Shown here: one piece after another, positions 63,131-64,000 of the stretch
Numbering within the stretch: the stretch's first letter is position 1
How the letters are laid out: the number at the start of each line of letters is the position of its first letter
Assembly: GCF_000150955.2 (NCBI RefSeq)
Contig: NC_011669.1
Location: forward strand, 1,928,993-1,992,992
Direction of reading: 5' to 3'
From: Phaeodactylum tricornutum CCAP 1055/1
Taxonomy: Eukaryota > Bacillariophyta > Bacillariophyceae > Surirellales > Neidiaceae
DNA: 64,000 nt
Notes under the pieces: generated by a model
What the model was told of the DNA's origin: nothing
Database searches by the model: none
Seen by the model: only the letters and a program-made list of their open reading frames with translations
Made by a program: the position numbers and the translations under genes

Positions 63131-64000
63131 ATGGCTTCAAAAGAGGGCGACGACTTTCAAAATGCGGTACAGAACGATGGTATGGCTGAAAAGAAAGACA
63201 CCACCTTGTCATCCACTCCCGCAGCCGACGCTCGCTACCGCTTTGACGCGGATCGATTGCAGACGCTCCAATCCGCCGCTCCCTGGATGAAAGATCCCAG
63301 ATATTTTCAAAAGGTCACGCTCTCTCCTTCAGCAATCATGAAAATCATGATGCATTGTCAGTCTGGTGTGCAAAAAGGCATCGCGAAAGGAGGCAATCCC
63401 ATCGAAGTCATGGGGATGTTGCTTGGACGTCCCGACCCGGACACTCCACGCACGTTAGTCATTACGGACGCGTTTCCTTTGCCAATTGAAGGATTTGAAA
63501 CTCGGGTGATTGCGGACGACGAGAACGTCGTCAACCACATGATTGCATTGGGGGAATCTTTGGAGCGAACACGCAAAGAGAAATTCATGGGCTGGTATCA
63601 TTCGCATCCGTTTGATCTTGGCGATCATTCGCACTGTTTTTTGTCCCAGACAGATCTTAGTACACAGTTGCAATGGCAGCGAGCAGAAGATCCGCACGGC
63701 AACCCGTTCGTCGCCATCGTGGTAGATCCTCTGAGATCGCACAACTTGGAAACGCCCGAACTCAAAGCGTTTCGGGCCTACCCACCAGAGTATGTTTCAC
63801 CAGCCTTGAACGAATGCCCGGATGGATCGGTAGAGTCGTCGGAACAAACACGGCTGGAGCATTGGGGCTCGTGTTGGAACCGGTACTACGAGCTATCTGT
63901 CGAGTATTACATGTCCTCGACCTCACGCAACGTTTTACAACAGCTGACGCAAGATTATTTGTGGATCCGCACACTATCTCGGAAATCAGAAAGCTCAGTC
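63131..64000 (+). CDS. CSN5: COP9 signalosome subunit 5 (CSN5/JAB1), 3' part missing
   Basis: ATG at 63131, open to the window end (290 codons seen, no intron so far). The MPN domain has KVTLSPSAIMKIMMHCQSGV and NPIEVMGMLLGR (catalytic Glu). The JAMM motif follows: FMGWYHSHPFDLGDHSHCFL, then SQTDLSTQLQWQ (His, His, Asp). The Asp-containing block is 5 residues further from the His pair than in animal and plant CSN5 (HSHPGYG then CWLSGIDVSTQ). NPFVAIVVDPLRS is conserved. CSN5 removes Nedd8 from cullins within the eight-subunit COP9 signalosome and so resets SCF-type ubiquitin ligases. CSN5, not CSN6, because all metal ligands are present. Confidence 0.93.
   Translation, partial: MASKEGDDFQNAVQNDGMAEKKDTTLSSTPAADARYRFDADRLQTLQSAAPWMKDPRYFQKVTLSPSAIMKIMMHCQSGVQKGIAKGGNPIEVMGMLLGRPDPDTPRTLVITDAFPLPIEGFETRVIADDENVVNHMIALGESLERTRKEKFMGWYHSHPFDLGDHSHCFLSQTDLSTQLQWQRAEDPHGNPFVAIVVDPLRSHNLETPELKAFRAYPPEYVSPALNECPDGSVESSEQTRLEHWGSCWNRYYELSVEYYMSSTSRNVLQQLTQDYLWIRTLSRKSESSV

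Noticed and set aside
1-64000. tRNA, rRNA, CRISPR, transposon or virus-derived sequence
   Set aside because: I looked for T-loop patterns (GGTTCGA), tandem spaced repeats, terminal repeats and polymerase or integrase motifs, and found none that hold up by eye.

Overview
The window is nuclear DNA of a stramenopile alga, most likely a pennate diatom such as Phaeodactylum tricornutum. The evidence is: short GT-AG introns (about 52-221 nt) that restore reading frame; about 36 protein genes in 64 kb with almost no repeats; many proteins with a signal peptide followed by an Ala/Gly/Leu/His-Phe junction (the ASAFAP-type signal for four-membrane plastids); a fused tryptophan synthase alpha-beta; and a fused DHFR-thymidylate synthase. 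I see no transposon, tRNA, rRNA, CRISPR array or virus-derived element.

Layout, left to right. 1-9.1 kb: WDR59-like GATOR2 subunit (runs off the left edge), CacyBP/SIP, a small secretory coiled-coil protein, a mitochondrial-type carrier, a plastid YbaB-like protein and a membrane J-domain protein. 9.5-18 kb: lysyl-tRNA synthetase, NudC, a plastid two-helix membrane protein and the fused tryptophan synthase. 18.5-26.2 kb: an E2F factor with E2F-like sites in its own promoter, a small membrane protein, a KOW-like protein, a plastid parvulin, an LSM11-like Sm protein and two plastid proteins. 26.7-36.6 kb: mRNA cap methyltransferase, a TPR-SAP protein, a serine hydrolase, a 2OG-oxygenase-like protein, an organellar DEAD-box helicase and an HD-domain protein. 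36.6-46.6 kb: a five-exon importin, a thylakoid lumen protein, a PheS fused to a tRNA-binding OB domain, an acidic small protein and a proteasome-alpha-like protein with a signal peptide. 46.7-64 kb: DHFR-TS, a plastid FAD oxidoreductase, a TTL/ATP-grasp protein, plastid acyl-ACP desaturase, a type I membrane protein, inositol-pentakisphosphate 2-kinase, a PrsW-like membrane protein with a long disordered N-terminus, and CSN5 (runs off the right edge).

There are no operons. Genes alternate strands, often in tight tail-to-tail pairs (19-170 nt) and head-to-head pairs sharing a 300-900 nt promoter. The most striking non-gene signal is the 9-mer TCACAGTCA/TGACTGTGA. I count 13 exact copies outside coding exons, nearly all between start codons, where about 0.5 would be expected by chance in 64 kb. 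Other points of interest are the PheS-OB fusion, the proteasome-like protein with a signal peptide, the LSM11-like protein, and a perfect in-frame 27-nt tandem duplication in the importin. Exon boundaries were set by hand from splice consensus, phase and family alignment; all functions are by recognition of motifs, with no database search.
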